The notes under the pieces are model-generated. The model saw only the letters and a program-made list of their open reading frames with translations, did not search any database and had not been told where the DNA came from. Below, piece after piece: positions 1-6,998 of a stretch of DNA of 33,539 bases. Both the position numbers and the translations under genes were made by a program. Origin of the DNA: Bacteroidota bacterium (GTDB taxonomy: Bacteria > Bacteroidota > Bacteroidia > Bacteroidales > Prolixibacteraceae); NCBI GenBank assembly GCA_024278975.1, contig JAJRSD010000100.1, positions 1-33,539 on the forward strand. The letters are read 5' to 3'. Position 1 is the first letter of the stretch; each line of letters starts with the position of its first letter.

Positions 1-79
1 TTCTGATTTTCACATTTTTAAAATCGTCTTTTTTAAAACTAAAATTTTTCTTTTTTTATTGAGTTAAGAAATTTAACGG

Positions 80-318
80 GAACTTTTAATAAAAACCAGA
101 GCCAAAAAAACAAATCAAAATCCATCTGTTTCTTTTGAATTACTAAATTTTCACAGCACTAAAAATGTCGTTCTGAAATTCCAAATTTTTATAGTATTTA
201 TATGTTTTCTTCTAAAACAGGCGAGAACTTTCGATAAAAACCACCGCCCAAAAACATCACAAAATCCATCGGATTTTACAAAACCACAGAATTCTCATTT
301 TATGAATTACTAAAATTT
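80..318. repeat. Imperfect direct repeat, two copies
   Basis: Copy A (about 80-154) and copy B (about 225-318) share the ordered blocks GAACTTT, ATAAAAACCA, CAAAATCCATC and GAATTACTAAA, separated by diverged sequence of slightly different length. The offset is about 145 bases. Both lie in gene-free DNA. They look like an old duplication; function unknown. Confidence 0.5.
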
Positions 319-518
319 ATCGAGTCAGCCCGCGAAACAATTTCTTTTCTTAACCCCCTTTTTTCTTTGTTCCGAAAACCGGAGACGTTCCAATTTATCA
401 AATACCGCTAAAAATATTTTTCTCTAAATTCTATCCTACTATTTTGGAAAACAAAGTCATATTTATTTGTAAAAAGTTGCTCTATTTTTTCTTTTTTTCA
501 AAATGTGCTATAACGGTT

Positions 519-583
519 ATATATATGTAATATTACATATATATTCCCTTATATAGAAACCTACGATTACATATACATGTAAT
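519..583. repeat. Palindrome cluster of ATTACAT/ATGTAAT motifs
   Basis: Bases 519-544 form a perfect 26-nt palindrome centred on AATATT and containing ATGTAAT and ATTACAT back to back. Bases 566-583 form a second inverted repeat, ATTACAT-ATAC-ATGTAAT. Four copies of one heptamer therefore lie within 59 bases in alternating orientation. A related ATGTAAACAT occurs at 674-683. This is the layout expected of a dimeric DNA-binding protein site cluster, but AT-rich palindromes also arise by chance. Confidence 0.55.
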
Positions 584-1087
584 AAAATGCAATATATATA
601 TTATGGTCAATAATTCAACAAGGTTTTAATCAAGTGTACATAGAGACTTTAATATTAAATCTTAACGCAATAAATGTAAACATAATTATCCTTTTCACAG
701 TGAACTAAACAATAAAAAACAACTCAGCAACTACCATTCTCATTAAACCCTAACCAACCCCAAAGAAATACATCAGAACAAGCTCTGCCCCTTAACTAAA
801 TTCTGGCAGTAGCAATTTATTTTTTTTATTTTTTGAGACTTCCTGATTTATTTTTAAAATTTATGATTCTTAAAAGTCCCCCCCCTCTAAAGATTAAGAA
901 AAAGTTCGATTTAGAACCATCATATAATCATCGCCCCGGACAATTTATTTTTTGGATAAGTCCCCGTGGTCTTTCTATAAAATACAATTGAAAACCTAAG
1001 AAATAAATCATTCAAATTTCCAATGCCTTATCTAAAATCTGAAGGGAAAATCCTTTCAATTAATTATTAATCTTAAATTTTAATGTC

Positions 1088-1444
1088 ATGGTACGAATTA
1101 TTGATTACAAAACTCGTATGAGTTCGGAGGGAGAACCATTTATTGCATTGATTTTGCAAAGTGGAATCACGTTGGTTAAATCTAAAGAGACAGGCATGTA
1201 TTATGCCACAGCTAAGAAGACAAGTATTACTTCTACTTTTGATGAGGAGACTGCTAAAAACTTGATTGGCACTGAGATTGAAGGTTCTGTTGAGAAAGTT
1301 AATTGCGAACCTTACGAGTATGTTGACAAAGACTCTGGTGAAGTTATCTTTCTCGATTATCGCTGGGTTTATTTAAAGCCTGGAGATACAGTTGAGCAAG
1401 CTGTTAAAGCAGAGCAACATCAGGAAGAGCTTGAATTGGTTTAA
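1088..1444 (+). CDS. Conserved 118-aa protein of Bacteroidota mobile regions, function unknown
   Basis: A 118-residue protein without signal peptide or membrane segment. The first 100 residues alternate short beta-like stretches with loops (FIALILQSG, TLVKSKETGMYYATAKKTS, EIEGSVEKVNCEPYEY, IFLDYRWVYLKPG). The tail is acidic and Glu/Gln-rich (HQEELELV). The all-beta look plus an acidic C-terminus would fit an OB-fold single-strand-binding-like protein, which would suit the neighbouring Sak4-like ATPase; this is inference from composition only. I recognise the protein as a type common beside AAA_24 genes in this phylum but know no function. It is followed by two terminators, so it is probably transcribed on its own. 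The ATG at 1088 is used; an ATG at 1083 is in another frame that stops within 13 codons. Confidence 0.7.
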   Translation: MVRIIDYKTRMSSEGEPFIALILQSGITLVKSKETGMYYATAKKTSITSTFDEETAKNLIGTEIEGSVEKVNCEPYEYVDKDSGEVIFLDYRWVYLKPGDTVEQAVKAEQHQEELELV

Positions 1445-1451
1445 GCTACTT

Positions 1452-1480
1452 AAAAAGGGGGCTATTGGTCTCCTTTTTTA
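1452..1480 (+). terminator. Rho-independent terminator
   Basis: Bases 1452-1462 (AAAAAGGGGGC) pair with 1468-1478 (GTCTCCTTTTT), an 11-bp stem with two G-T pairs and a 5-nt loop. It ends in a T run and starts 8 bases after the stop of the 118-aa gene. Confidence 0.65.
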
Positions 1481-1604
1481 TTTTGAAATTGCAATACATA
1501 CATCAGCTATAACAGGTATTTATGCTGTATTTTTTACTCATTTTCTGAGAAGGTTTTTTCCCTGTAATGTATGTTGAAATAAAAAACCACTGAAAAAATG
1601 GTAT

Positions 1605-1640
1605 AAAAAGGGTTGCCCTAATTGGATAGCTCTTTTTTTT
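1605..1640 (+). terminator. Second rho-independent terminator
   Basis: AAAAAGGGTTG (1605-1615) pairs with TAGCTCTTTTT (1627-1637), with wobble pairs and an 11-nt loop, followed by more T. It resembles the hairpin at 1452-1480 in layout. Together they isolate the upstream gene from the ATPase gene at 1720. Confidence 0.55.
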
Positions 1641-1719
1641 ATTAGACACTCCAAATGACTCAATCTAAATCATTTCTCAAATAACATTTTTAAAATTATT
1701 CATCTTTAAATTCACTATT

Positions 1720-2580
1720 ATGGAATTAAGAAAAGCCACTCGCAAGCAGGCTAAAATAAAGCTTGCATTACAAGGAACTGCCGGCAGTGGAAAAACAATG
1801 TCCGCATTACTTCTTGCATCGGGAATAACTGATTATTCTAAAATAGCAGTTATTGACACTGAAAATCATTCGGCAGATTTGTATGCCCATTTGGGCGATT
1901 ACTCTGTATTGCAATTATCTCAACCATTTACACCTGAGAGATATATTACTGCAATTAAAACCTGCGAAGATGCAGGAATGGAAGTTATAATTATTGATTC
2001 GGTTTCCCATGAATGGGAAGGGCAAGGTGGAATACTAAATATTCATGGCAATATGGCTGGTAATAGCTTTACCAACTGGAATAAAGTAACACCCCGACAT
2101 AATGCTTTTGTTCAGAAAATTCTACAAAGTAACAGTCATATTATCTGTACTATTAGGACTAAAACTGATTACGCCGTTATAGAAAAAAATGGCAAATATG
2201 TTCCTGAAAAATTAGGAATGAAAGGCATTACCAGAGATGGTATGGACTATGAGTTTACGATTGTTTTTGATCTGGACATCAAACATCTGGCAAGAGCAAC
2301 TAAAGACAGAACAGGTCTGTTTATGGATAAACCCGAGGAGGTAATCTCCCTTAACTATGGTAAAAAGATTCTTGACTGGTGTAACTCAGGAGTTGATATA
2401 GATATCATTAAAAAAGATATAGTATCTGCAAAATCGGTAGATGAACTAAGAGTAATCCTGAGAACCTATCCTGAGCATAGAGAGACTATAGAACCACTTG
2501 CTATTGCACGTAAAGAGCAATTATCAACGAACATTATTAACCTTAATCCAATCAGCGGAAATGGAACTAGTAAAAGTTAA
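1720..2580 (+). CDS. AAA_24 / Sak4-like RecA-fold ATPase
   Basis: A 286-residue P-loop ATPase. The Walker A motif GTAGSGKT is at residues 19-26, right after a short basic N-terminus, and the Walker B strand VIIID is at 89-93, followed by SVSHEW. This is the compact RecA/Rad51-like core of the AAA_24 family (PF13479), which includes phage Sak4 proteins that act with a single-strand-binding protein in single-strand annealing. The C-terminal part (about 225-286) is not recognised. The stop overlaps the start of the DUF3871 gene by 20 bases, so the two are co-transcribed and probably translationally coupled. Likely role: homologous recombination or repair of element DNA. Exact biochemical activity in Bacteroidota copies is inferred. 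Confidence 0.8.
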   Translation: MELRKATRKQAKIKLALQGTAGSGKTMSALLLASGITDYSKIAVIDTENHSADLYAHLGDYSVLQLSQPFTPERYITAIKTCEDAGMEVIIIDSVSHEWEGQGGILNIHGNMAGNSFTNWNKVTPRHNAFVQKILQSNSHIICTIRTKTDYAVIEKNGKYVPEKLGMKGITRDGMDYEFTIVFDLDIKHLARATKDRTGLFMDKPEEVISLNYGKKILDWCNSGVDIDIIKKDIVSAKSVDELRVILRTYPEHRETIEPLAIARKEQLSTNIINLNPISGNGTSKS

Positions 2581-3547
2581 CAACAGTGAAGTAATTTCAC
2601 CAACGGTGGAATTTATACCAATTCAAGAGACATCGGACAGTAATTTTATGGTTGCCAATACTATTTCCGTGGGTTTAGATGAACTAAGTAGAAAACACAC
2701 AATACCTGTATTTGCAAAGGATAATGAGAGTACAATCAGTCATCAGGAATTTATCGAAACTGTGGCATTTGTTACTGAGCAGATATTTGGTGGAGAGACA
2801 ATTTTAAAGCCAGCCGTACGAGTATCTCATCCTATAAAAGGCAGAATTCCAACAGCAGTTGGCAAGCCTGCAAAAGAGCTTCAGGAGCACGAGAAAACAC
2901 TCTATTTTGAACGTATGGCTTTTGCTGTGGAAATACCATCAATAGAGGGAATCGTGTCTAATAACGACTTAAATTTAACCGTTGGTGGAGTGCGTGCTTA
3001 TAATCTCTCAAACCTACATACACGTAAGAGTGAAGAGCATTTTAAACTGTTCATCGGATTTAAAAATAGTGTGTGTACCAATCTTTGTATCTCTACAGAT
3101 GGTTTTCTGTCAGATGTTAGAGTTAGAACAATAGCAGAATTGGCAAAAGCCGCCTATGATTTGTTCGGTGAATTTAATGTGTACCGGGAGATTGAGATGT
3201 TTAATAATCTCCCCAGTACAATGATAACTGAAAGTCAGTTTGCACAAATTATTGGCAGAGCAAGATTATATCAGAATATGCCGCCTAAACTAAAAAAAGA
3301 ACTGCCTCAGTTTCCATTAATGGATTCGCAGGTTAATTTGGTTGTTAAAGATTACTATTCTGATGAGTCATTTAGTAAAGATGATATGGGTAATATCAAT
3401 CTCTGGAAACTCTTCAATCTGTTTACAGGGGCTAATAAGATGAGTTATATTGATAGCTTCTTAGACAGAAATGTAGGTTGCCAACAGTTTGTTAATGGTT
3501 TGTATCAGGCAATTGGTGAAAATAAACACCATTGGTTTGTAAGTTAG
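2561..3547 (+). CDS. DUF3871 family protein
   Basis: A 328-residue protein matching what I know of the DUF3871 family of Bacteroidota mobile regions. Features are the ELQEHEKTLYFERMAF stretch, LTVGGVRAYNLSNL, FKLFIGFKNSVCTNLCISTDGFLSD, and a C-terminal NINLWKLFNLFTG block followed by SYIDSFLDRN. Cysteines in the CTNLC segment could bind metal, but this is not established. The reading frame is open further upstream (to 2498), but that would lie inside the ATPase gene. The ATG at 2561 gives a 20-base overlap and a family-like N-terminus. No signal peptide. Function unknown; its constant place after the AAA_24 ATPase argues for a joint DNA-processing role. Confidence 0.8.
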   Translation: MELVKVNNSEVISPTVEFIPIQETSDSNFMVANTISVGLDELSRKHTIPVFAKDNESTISHQEFIETVAFVTEQIFGGETILKPAVRVSHPIKGRIPTAVGKPAKELQEHEKTLYFERMAFAVEIPSIEGIVSNNDLNLTVGGVRAYNLSNLHTRKSEEHFKLFIGFKNSVCTNLCISTDGFLSDVRVRTIAELAKAAYDLFGEFNVYREIEMFNNLPSTMITESQFAQIIGRARLYQNMPPKLKKELPQFPLMDSQVNLVVKDYYSDESFSKDDMGNINLWKLFNLFTGANKMSYIDSFLDRNVGCQQFVNGLYQAIGENKHHWFVS

Positions 3548-3552
3548 AGACA

Positions 3553-3717
3553 ATGGATTCTTATATTTTAGTACCATTTCCTGAAGTTCAGGAATATATG
3601 GAAGAAGATTGGTTTGATATTGAGGCTATTCTCGCATTGGGAGCTGAAGAATCTGTTGGCAGTAGTGCATATTTTATACCTGCCGGTAGGCTTCTGAATT
3701 TTCCGTTTGAACTATAA
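3553..3717 (+). CDS. Small acidic protein, 54 aa
   Basis: A 54-residue protein starting MDSYILVPFPEVQEYM, with the acidic stretch EEDWFDIEAIL and ending in FPFEL. It starts 5 bases after the DUF3871 stop, so it belongs to the same operon. The frame is open to 3532, but that start would overlap DUF3871, and the ATG at 3553 gives the natural N-terminus. Small acidic proteins in such clusters can be DNA mimics or partner-binding factors; no function can be assigned from sequence. Confidence 0.6.
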   Translation: MDSYILVPFPEVQEYMEEDWFDIEAILALGAEESVGSSAYFIPAGRLLNFPFEL

Positions 3718-3804
3718 TAACCAGTAAAAAGCTAGTACATACCCACAACTACCTGCTAACTATGTAGAATAGGATGGTTATAACGTTATGGGCTGGTTTT
3801 ATAT

Positions 3805-3835
3805 AAGGCAATTGCATTGTGCAGTTGCCTTTTTT
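3805..3835 (+). terminator. Rho-independent terminator
   Basis: AAGGCAATTGCA (3805-3816) and TGCAGTTGCCTT (3820-3831) form a 12-bp stem with one G-T pair and a 3-nt loop, followed by a T run. It ends the ATPase-DUF3871-small-protein operon; the next gene starts about 30 bases later. Confidence 0.75.
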
Positions 3836-3868
3836 AATTTCTAATCAAAACAGTTAAATCTAATAGAT

Positions 3869-4180
3869 ATGATAACAGATAAGTCAAATGGCAGGTTAGA
3901 TAAAATCAAAGCCTTTGCCAATGATAATGGACTAATAGATAGTTTTAATAACACTTTTAAATCTCTTGAAAACTACTCTCAAAAAGGGTATGATGTAACA
4001 CTGGTTTCTGATTTTGCACCACTGTCTTTACAGTTTGGAGTAACTGATAACGGTAAGTTTATTATTAACGGCGGTTTTATCTTTCATGGAAAACATGATG
4101 GTTTTGGCAGTGGTAGTTTTCCTACATTCTCAGTATCACTTTCAACAGATAAAAAAGCAGGTTGGAGTATTCATACTTAA
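3869..4180 (+). CDS. Small conserved protein, DUF4120-like
   Basis: A 103-residue soluble protein. The C-terminal half has INGGFIFHGKHDGFGSGSFP, then TFSVSL, and ends in GWSIHT. This pattern resembles DUF4120 proteins of Bacteroidota mobile elements; the name is from memory and not verified. The N-terminal 40 residues are helical-looking (LDKIKAFANDNGL). No signal peptide or membrane segment. It sits between a terminator and another small gene, 11 bases downstream, so the pair is probably one transcript. Function unknown. Confidence 0.65.
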   Translation: MITDKSNGRLDKIKAFANDNGLIDSFNNTFKSLENYSQKGYDVTLVSDFAPLSLQFGVTDNGKFIINGGFIFHGKHDGFGSGSFPTFSVSLSTDKKAGWSIHT

Positions 4181-4191
4181 AATTTACAATC

Positions 4192-4563
4192 ATGGATTAT
4201 TTAGTAATAGGTAGCAATGGATTTGCACAAGTTGGCAATCGCGAATATTTGATAAAGAACCAGATTGAGATGAGGATTTTACTGGAGTACCTGACAAACA
4301 ACTTTCCAATACCCGATGAACTTTCTAATATGTGTATTTACAAAGTAAAGTGGTTTCAGCATGACTTTGGTTCATATTCCGAAATTGTTCTTGTTTATAA
4401 TGATAGCATATTAGAAGAGTGGGAATATGAAAAGCCTGAAATATTTGATAGATTTTGGGACTGGTTTAATACTATTGAATCAGTCAATTTAGAATCGGAA
4501 CAGTTGACACAATCTATTAAAAACAGATACCTTGAATCAATTAAACTAAAAGATACTGGTTAA
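4192..4563 (+). CDS. Hypothetical protein, 123 aa
   Basis: A 123-residue protein that I do not recognise. It starts MDYLVIGSNGFAQVGN and has a tryptophan-rich middle (WFQHDFGSY, EEWEYEKPEIFDRFWDWF). The tail is charged. The frame is open to an ATG at 4162 inside the preceding gene, but the ATG at 4192, 11 bases after that gene's stop, is the simpler start. No signal peptide. The stop codon lies immediately before the structured region at 4566. Confidence 0.6.
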   Translation: MDYLVIGSNGFAQVGNREYLIKNQIEMRILLEYLTNNFPIPDELSNMCIYKVKWFQHDFGSYSEIVLVYNDSILEEWEYEKPEIFDRFWDWFNTIESVNLESEQLTQSIKNRYLESIKLKDTG

Positions 4564-4565
4564 AA

Positions 4566-4862
4566 GAGTGTACCGCTAAGTACCCTGACTACTACAGATA
4601 AGCACAGCCTATGCTTTCGGGTTTAGGACTGTGCTTGTAGTTTTCTAAAAAACATAATTATTAATAGTATTATTCAAATGAATTCTTTAATTTTGAGACA
4701 AAGTTCGATATTACAGAACTTAAAATATAAGCGTTAGCTATTTTTTGTGTCTTAGAAAACCGCTAATTTTCAATAAGCACTAACAAATTTAATAGCAGAT
4801 ACGCTCACGCTAATGGCGTGGGTTGTGTTTGTTTGTTAGTGTGGGTTCTTAGCGGTACCTCT
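4566..4862 (+). ncRNA. Candidate structured RNA/DNA element with nested inverted repeats
   Basis: No gene covers 4564-4942. The segment is closed by arms GTACCGCTAAGTACCC (4570-4585) and GGGTTCTTAGCGGTAC (4843-4858), which match at 15 of 16 positions; AGAG/CTCT extends the pairing past a one-base bulge. Inside lie three arms. The first is a hairpin, AAGCACAGCCTA (4600-4611) with TAGG-a-CTGTGCTT, extended by ACTAC/GTAGT. The second is a perfect 9-bp pairing, 4640-4648 with 4752-4760, enclosing AAGTTC/GAACTT (4701-4706/4716-4721). The third is CACTAACAAA (4778-4787) with TTTGTTAGTG (4832-4841), enclosing CTCACGC/GCGTGGG. The nesting suggests one folded molecule with a multi-way junction. Whether it acts as RNA, as a recombination site or as a MITE-like repeat is unknown, and transcription strand is assumed. 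Confidence 0.5.
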
Positions 4863-4894
4863 GAGGCAGATAGGCTACAGTCCCACGCTTTTTT
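4816..4894 (+). promoter_or_regulatory. Possible terminator/antiterminator switch
   Basis: GCGTGGG (4816-4822) can pair either with CTCACGC just upstream (4804-4810) or with CCCACGC downstream (4882-4888), which is followed by six T (4889-4894). GTGTGGG (4839-4845) could also pair with CCCACGC through one wobble. Mutually exclusive pairings ahead of a T run, about 50 bases before the next gene, fit an attenuator, although the loop of the long-range hairpin would be large. Confidence 0.35.
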
Positions 4895-4942
4895 ATTGTA
4901 TAATCTACATCGTTGAGACTGAGGTGAATAAAGTTTAATATT

Positions 4943-6460
4943 ATGAAAAAAGCATTTCTGCATCTAATTCTTTCATTATTTTCAACAATTGTTCTTGCAC
5001 AATATCAATCACAATTTATACCTACAGATTTTGACGCGATGCATAATTTAATAAAGCTTCGTCAAAATCAAATTCAATTTGAAAATCAGATGATAGAGAA
5101 AGCATATTCAAATAATTTGCAATATATATCAGATTTTATAACTGATTTATACAATAAAAAAGCTAAATCAGAAGATGTAATACTAAACAATAACATTGAT
5201 GTATATATTAAAAAGCTAAAAAAAATTGCAGAAGGGAGTTTATATGATAAAAGAGCTGAAATTATGAAAATTAAGTGGGAGTTTGATGAAGACTTTATGG
5301 ATTATAAAAAAAGGCAGAAAAAAAAACGAAGCTCCGGCATAAAAAGTAACTCTACTTTACAAAGTAGTTCAGAAATTAATTATTCCCCACTTTATGAAAA
5401 GGGCGATATTGTAATGGTTAAATCACCTTCAGCAATTATAGATATCCCAAAAGCTGATGGGAATAATATTGTTGTAGTCAATCCTTCGGATAAAATTCAA
5501 GTAATATCTCCATCAACAGACAAATTTTATTTGGTAAAATTTAATGGATATACGGGCTATTTATATGAATCTTGGTTGGTAGATTATGACAAAACTAACA
5601 TAACTTCAACAATGGAAGTTAAATCACAACCTGAATCAAAAAACGTCCAAACAACGGATAAAGTGCAACATGATTCAAAAATAGATAGAATAACTATTTT
5701 ATACAATTCAGCCATAGAAGAATTAGACAAAGGGAATTTTCAAGCTGCATTGGATAATTTAGATAATTTTATTGAAATAGATCCAAATTATCCAAATTCT
5801 TATTTACTAAGAGGGTATATAAACTCCACTTATTTAAATAATTTCAATGTGGCCTTTAAGGATTTCACAGATTGTATTAACATGAATCCAGAAGATGAAC
5901 TCGCCTACTATTATAGAGGATTAGCTTATCATAGAGTTAATAAAAAAATTGAAGCTATAAAAGATTATACCAAAACAATTTCTATTAACAGAGAGCAAAC
6001 TAATGCATATTTTATGAGGGGTTTAATTAAATCAGAATTCAATGATCTAAATGGAGCAATAGCTGATTATGACGAAATAATTAAAAGAGAAAAAACGGCA
6101 ACTCCAGAATATTATAAGATGTCTACAGTGTATAACAATAAAGCATATTGCCTCGTTCGATTAGGAAAATTTAAAGAAGGACTCCCTTTGGTTAATAAAG
6201 CGTTGCAAATGGATGAAAGTGAATCTTATATCTGGGATACTAGAGGTGAGATTTATTATAGATTAGAGTTATATAATAATTGTATCAATGACATGAGTAG
6301 AGCTATTAGTATTGACAAAGAAGCAGGAAATTCGTATTATTTTAGAGGATTAGCCAGAATTAAATTAGGATTAAAAAACGAAGGCTGTAAAGATTTGACA
6401 AAGGCTGGAGAACAGGGGATAAGTGAAGCATATACTGCCATTTCTGAAAATTGCAATTAA
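4943..6460 (+). CDS. Exported SH3-like and TPR-repeat protein
   Basis: A 505-residue protein with a signal peptide (MKKAFLHLILSLFSTIVLA, cleavage near residue 20). A charged helical region (about 25-140) includes the basic run KKRQKKKRSS. A bacterial SH3-like segment (about 150-220) runs from YEKGDIVMVKSPSAIIDIP to VKFNGYTGYLYESWL. About six TPR repeats follow (255-505), recognisable by A-x-x-D-(Y/F/L) and Y-x-R-G-x patterns such as YLLRGY, YYYRGLAYHRVNKKIEA, YFMRGLIKSEFNDLNGA and YFRGLARIKLG. It probably acts in the periplasm as a protein-binding scaffold. It follows the structured element at 4566-4894. It is very AT-rich, like its neighbours, and may be cargo of the element. No enzyme motif seen. 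Confidence 0.75.
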   Translation: MKKAFLHLILSLFSTIVLAQYQSQFIPTDFDAMHNLIKLRQNQIQFENQMIEKAYSNNLQYISDFITDLYNKKAKSEDVILNNNIDVYIKKLKKIAEGSLYDKRAEIMKIKWEFDEDFMDYKKRQKKKRSSGIKSNSTLQSSSEINYSPLYEKGDIVMVKSPSAIIDIPKADGNNIVVVNPSDKIQVISPSTDKFYLVKFNGYTGYLYESWLVDYDKTNITSTMEVKSQPESKNVQTTDKVQHDSKIDRITILYNSAIEELDKGNFQAALDNLDNFIEIDPNYPNSYLLRGYINSTYLNNFNVAFKDFTDCINMNPEDELAYYYRGLAYHRVNKKIEAIKDYTKTISINREQTNAYFMRGLIKSEFNDLNGAIADYDEIIKREKTATPEYYKMSTVYNNKAYCLVRLGKFKEGLPLVNKALQMDESESYIWDTRGEIYYRLELYNNCINDMSRAISIDKEAGNSYYFRGLARIKLGLKNEGCKDLTKAGEQGISEAYTAISENCN

Positions 6461-6517
6461 ATAAAATAAATTGCTTCCAAATTCAATAATAAAATTATTA
6501 TTTAAAAATAATTAATT

Positions 6518-6883
6518 ATGAAAAAGATTTTTATTCTAATACTTGTAGCCTTTACGTTAACATCTTCAACATATTTCACTCCTCCTGAATCCTATGATAT
6601 AAAAGAATTTTATAAAGCTCAATCTTTAGATTCTGGCATTTTAGCAATTGACTCATACGGAGAGGCAGTTGAAGTGCAAAAACTATTATTTCCAACAAAT
6701 TTAGAAATAGGGGAATATGAAATTTCAATAAGCAAATCAGGAGATAATTTATATAAAGTTGAATCAACAAATTTTTACATCAAAACATTATTTTGTTTAG
6801 AATTAGCATTTTACGAGGATGTAATTTTAATAGTTGAAAGTAATAATTCATATTTTAAGGGGAAAATAATTTTCTCATATTAA
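6518..6883 (+). CDS. Small exported hypothetical protein
   Basis: A 121-residue protein with a clear signal peptide (MKKIFILILVAFTLTSSTYF). The mature part is beta-rich and ends in FKGKIIFSY, a hydrophobic-aromatic C-terminus. No cysteine follows the signal, so it is not a lipoprotein. It starts 57 bases after the TPR gene and is probably co-transcribed with it; both products would be exported. I do not recognise the family. Confidence 0.65.
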   Translation: MKKIFILILVAFTLTSSTYFTPPESYDIKEFYKAQSLDSGILAIDSYGEAVEVQKLLFPTNLEIGEYEISISKSGDNLYKVESTNFYIKTLFCLELAFYEDVILIVESNNSYFKGKIIFSY

Positions 6884-6998
6884 TCAGAAGAATTAAATTA
6901 TTGCTTTATCCTATTAGTCAATAAGAATATAACAATATCAAAAAAAAGGCATTTGATTATTTGTTGCACAAAACAAGAAATGTTTATTCGAGCAAAAT

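Larger units (their letters stand above)
1..1087. other. Gene-free AT-rich stretch
   Basis: About 1.1 kb with no convincing coding frame on either strand. It is rich in homopolymer A and T runs. It contains a degenerate direct repeat (80-318) and a cluster of ATTACAT palindromes (519-583), annotated separately. A C-run (seven C) lies near 880. No tRNA or known RNA is recognised. A gene-free leader of this size in front of a phage/ICE gene block could be a regulatory or transfer/replication region, but nothing in it identifies one. Confidence 0.5.

Noticed and set aside
1392-1577. 61-codon frame overlapping the 118-aa gene
   Set aside because: It runs through a clear terminator hairpin and overlaps the better gene in another frame.
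4778-4841. Integron attC site (CACTAACAAA/TTTGTTAGTG arms)
   Set aside because: The arms do not give proper RYYYAAC/GTTRRRY core sites, no integron integrase is present, and no similar site flanks the other cargo genes.
4566-4862. Retron ncRNA (closing a1/a2-like arms and a long inner hairpin)
   Set aside because: No reverse transcriptase gene is near; the flanking genes encode a 123-aa unknown protein and a TPR protein.
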